Part shown: in pieces, positions 63,388 to 64,000 of the stretch
Layout: each line of letters starts with the position of its first letter
How positions within the stretch are numbered: position 1 is the stretch's first letter
NCBI RefSeq assembly: GCF_003426735.1
Contig: NZ_QVON01000001.1
Coordinates: 1 to 64,000 of the forward strand
DNA: 64,000 nucleotides
Source: Arenibacter sp. P308M17
Lineage (GTDB): Bacteria > Bacteroidota > Bacteroidia > Flavobacteriales > Flavobacteriaceae
Reading direction: 5' to 3'
Position numbers and translations under genes: made by a program
The notes under the pieces: model-generated
Seen by the model: only the letters and a program-made list of their open reading frames with translations
Database searches by the model: none
What the model was told of the DNA's origin: nothing

Positions 63388-63684
63388 ATGCGAATAGTTA
63401 CCTATAAAAGAATAATGGAGTTTTCAAAAAAGTATGCAGATGCCGAAAACCCTTTAAACTTTTGGTATTATACCGTAACATCTAAAGAATGGAAAGACCT
63501 GAACGAAATAAAACAAACCTTTAATTCTGTGGATTACGTTGGTAATAACCGCTATGTATTCAACATTAAAGGGAACGATTACAGACTGGTAGCTATTATT
63601 TCATTCAATGCCAAAAAAGTTTACATTCGATTTATAGGAACACATTCGGAATATGACAAGATTAAGGACATTAAAAACATTTAG
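63388..63684 (+). CDS. higB: HigB-type toxin (mRNA interferase)
   Basis: The 98-residue protein has NPLNFWYYTVTSKEWKDLNE, DYVGNNRYVFNIKGNDYRL and KKVYIRFIGTHSEYDKI, the pattern of the HigB_toxin family (PF09907, RelE fold). It is predicted to cut mRNA at the ribosome. The toxin gene precedes the antitoxin gene by 2 bp, the order typical for higBA. Confidence 0.9.
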   Translation: MRIVTYKRIMEFSKKYADAENPLNFWYYTVTSKEWKDLNEIKQTFNSVDYVGNNRYVFNIKGNDYRLVAIISFNAKKVYIRFIGTHSEYDKIKDIKNI

Positions 63685-63686
63685 TT

Positions 63687-64000
63687 ATGATACAAACGGA
63701 AAAGGAATATAATGCCATTGTAGCGCGTATTGAAGTGCTTTTATATGATACTAACAATATCGAGAATACCGAAGCAAAAGGTTATATTGAGTTAAACCTT
63801 TTATCCGATCTTGTAGCAGATTATGAGGAGCGCACCTATCCAGTTACAAAACCCTCATTGGTTGAGGTTATAAAAATGCGAATGGCTGAAATGGGATTGA
63901 ATCAAAAACGTTTATCCGAACTTTTGGGAGTAAGTACATCAAGAGTAAGTGAGTACCTCAACGGTAAAAGTGAACCCACTTTAAAAGTGGCAAGGGATAT
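63687..64000 (+). CDS. higA: HigA-type antitoxin, XRE-family HTH, cut by the window edge
   Basis: The frame from ATG 63687 is open to the window end (104 codons). After an N-terminal helical part (EYNAIVARIEVLLYDTNN) it has a Cro/C1-type HTH (MAEMGLNQKRLSELLGVSTS then RVSEYLNGKSEPTLK). It should bind the palindrome upstream of higB and neutralise the toxin. Only a few C-terminal residues are likely to be missing. Confidence 0.88.
   Translation, partial: MIQTEKEYNAIVARIEVLLYDTNNIENTEAKGYIELNLLSDLVADYEERTYPVTKPSLVEVIKMRMAEMGLNQKRLSELLGVSTSRVSEYLNGKSEPTLKVARD

Overview
The window comes from the chromosome of a marine-type member of the Flavobacteriaceae (phylum Bacteroidota). The evidence is: gliding and type IX secretion lipoproteins (SprE/PorW, GldH); a PorE-like OmpA protein; family proteins typical of flavobacteria (DUF4837, DUF4292, DUF5687, HU-CCDC81/SPOR); an ATP synthase operon lacking atpD and atpC; and promoters of the Bacteroidota type (-7 box TAnnTTTG). 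No rRNA, tRNA, CRISPR array or recognisable transposase was seen.

Layout. Positions 1-10846 (all minus strand) hold a surface polysaccharide locus. It has a Wzz-like protein, the dTDP-rhamnose set rfbBACD, a small lipoprotein, a Wzx-type flippase, a MurB-like enzyme, a pyruvyl transferase-family protein, a Wzy-like polymerase and a glycosyltransferase cut by the window edge. The part below about 6300 is visibly more AT-rich than the rest. Next come a DUF6909-like protein, a GH3-family protein, an M23 peptidase and tatA. From 16226 to 29730 are a SPOR-TPR-PD40-OmpA envelope protein, DUF4837 and MltD-like lipoprotein/lytic enzymes, pgk, holB, doxX, a patatin, a PaaE-like reductase, and a DUF5687/ABC transporter pair whose first gene carries an apparent frameshift. 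From 29964 to 38725 is the block sprE - bactofilin - atpZ - DUF6168-like - atpBEFHAG. Positions 39110-44985 hold a flippase, dut, a TPR protein, a DUF4292 lipoprotein, an EnvC-like factor and an aldo/keto reductase. Housekeeping genes follow (thioesterase, HU/SPOR protein, dprA, trpS, plsC, an ECF sigma factor with its membrane partner, recA, trhO), then ricT-gldH-PBP1A, scoA/scoB and a HigBA toxin-antitoxin pair at the right edge.

The most unusual signal is a set of short tandem arrays in inverted orientation. Between scoA and scoB a gene for a four-helix-bundle (23S rRNA intervening-sequence type) protein is bracketed by nine copies of an 8-bp unit on the left and seven copies of an 8-bp unit on the right. 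The two arrays are reverse complements of each other. Two further intergenic sites (8600-8709 and 12708-12860) contain octamer arrays that meet head to head with no gene between them. Two more (45611-45680 and 62154-62229) show the same arrangement with 7-bp units. Together these look like one occupied and four empty or collapsed copies of one type of element, possibly excised as RNA or mobile as DNA. Other notable features are a structured RNA candidate between recA and trhO (54294-54465), a 16-bp stem between atpE and atpF, a 54-bp tandem repeat that copies the 3' end of atpG, and a palindromic operator overlapping the higBA promoter.

All calls rest on reading the sequence and on knowledge of protein families. 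No database search was run.
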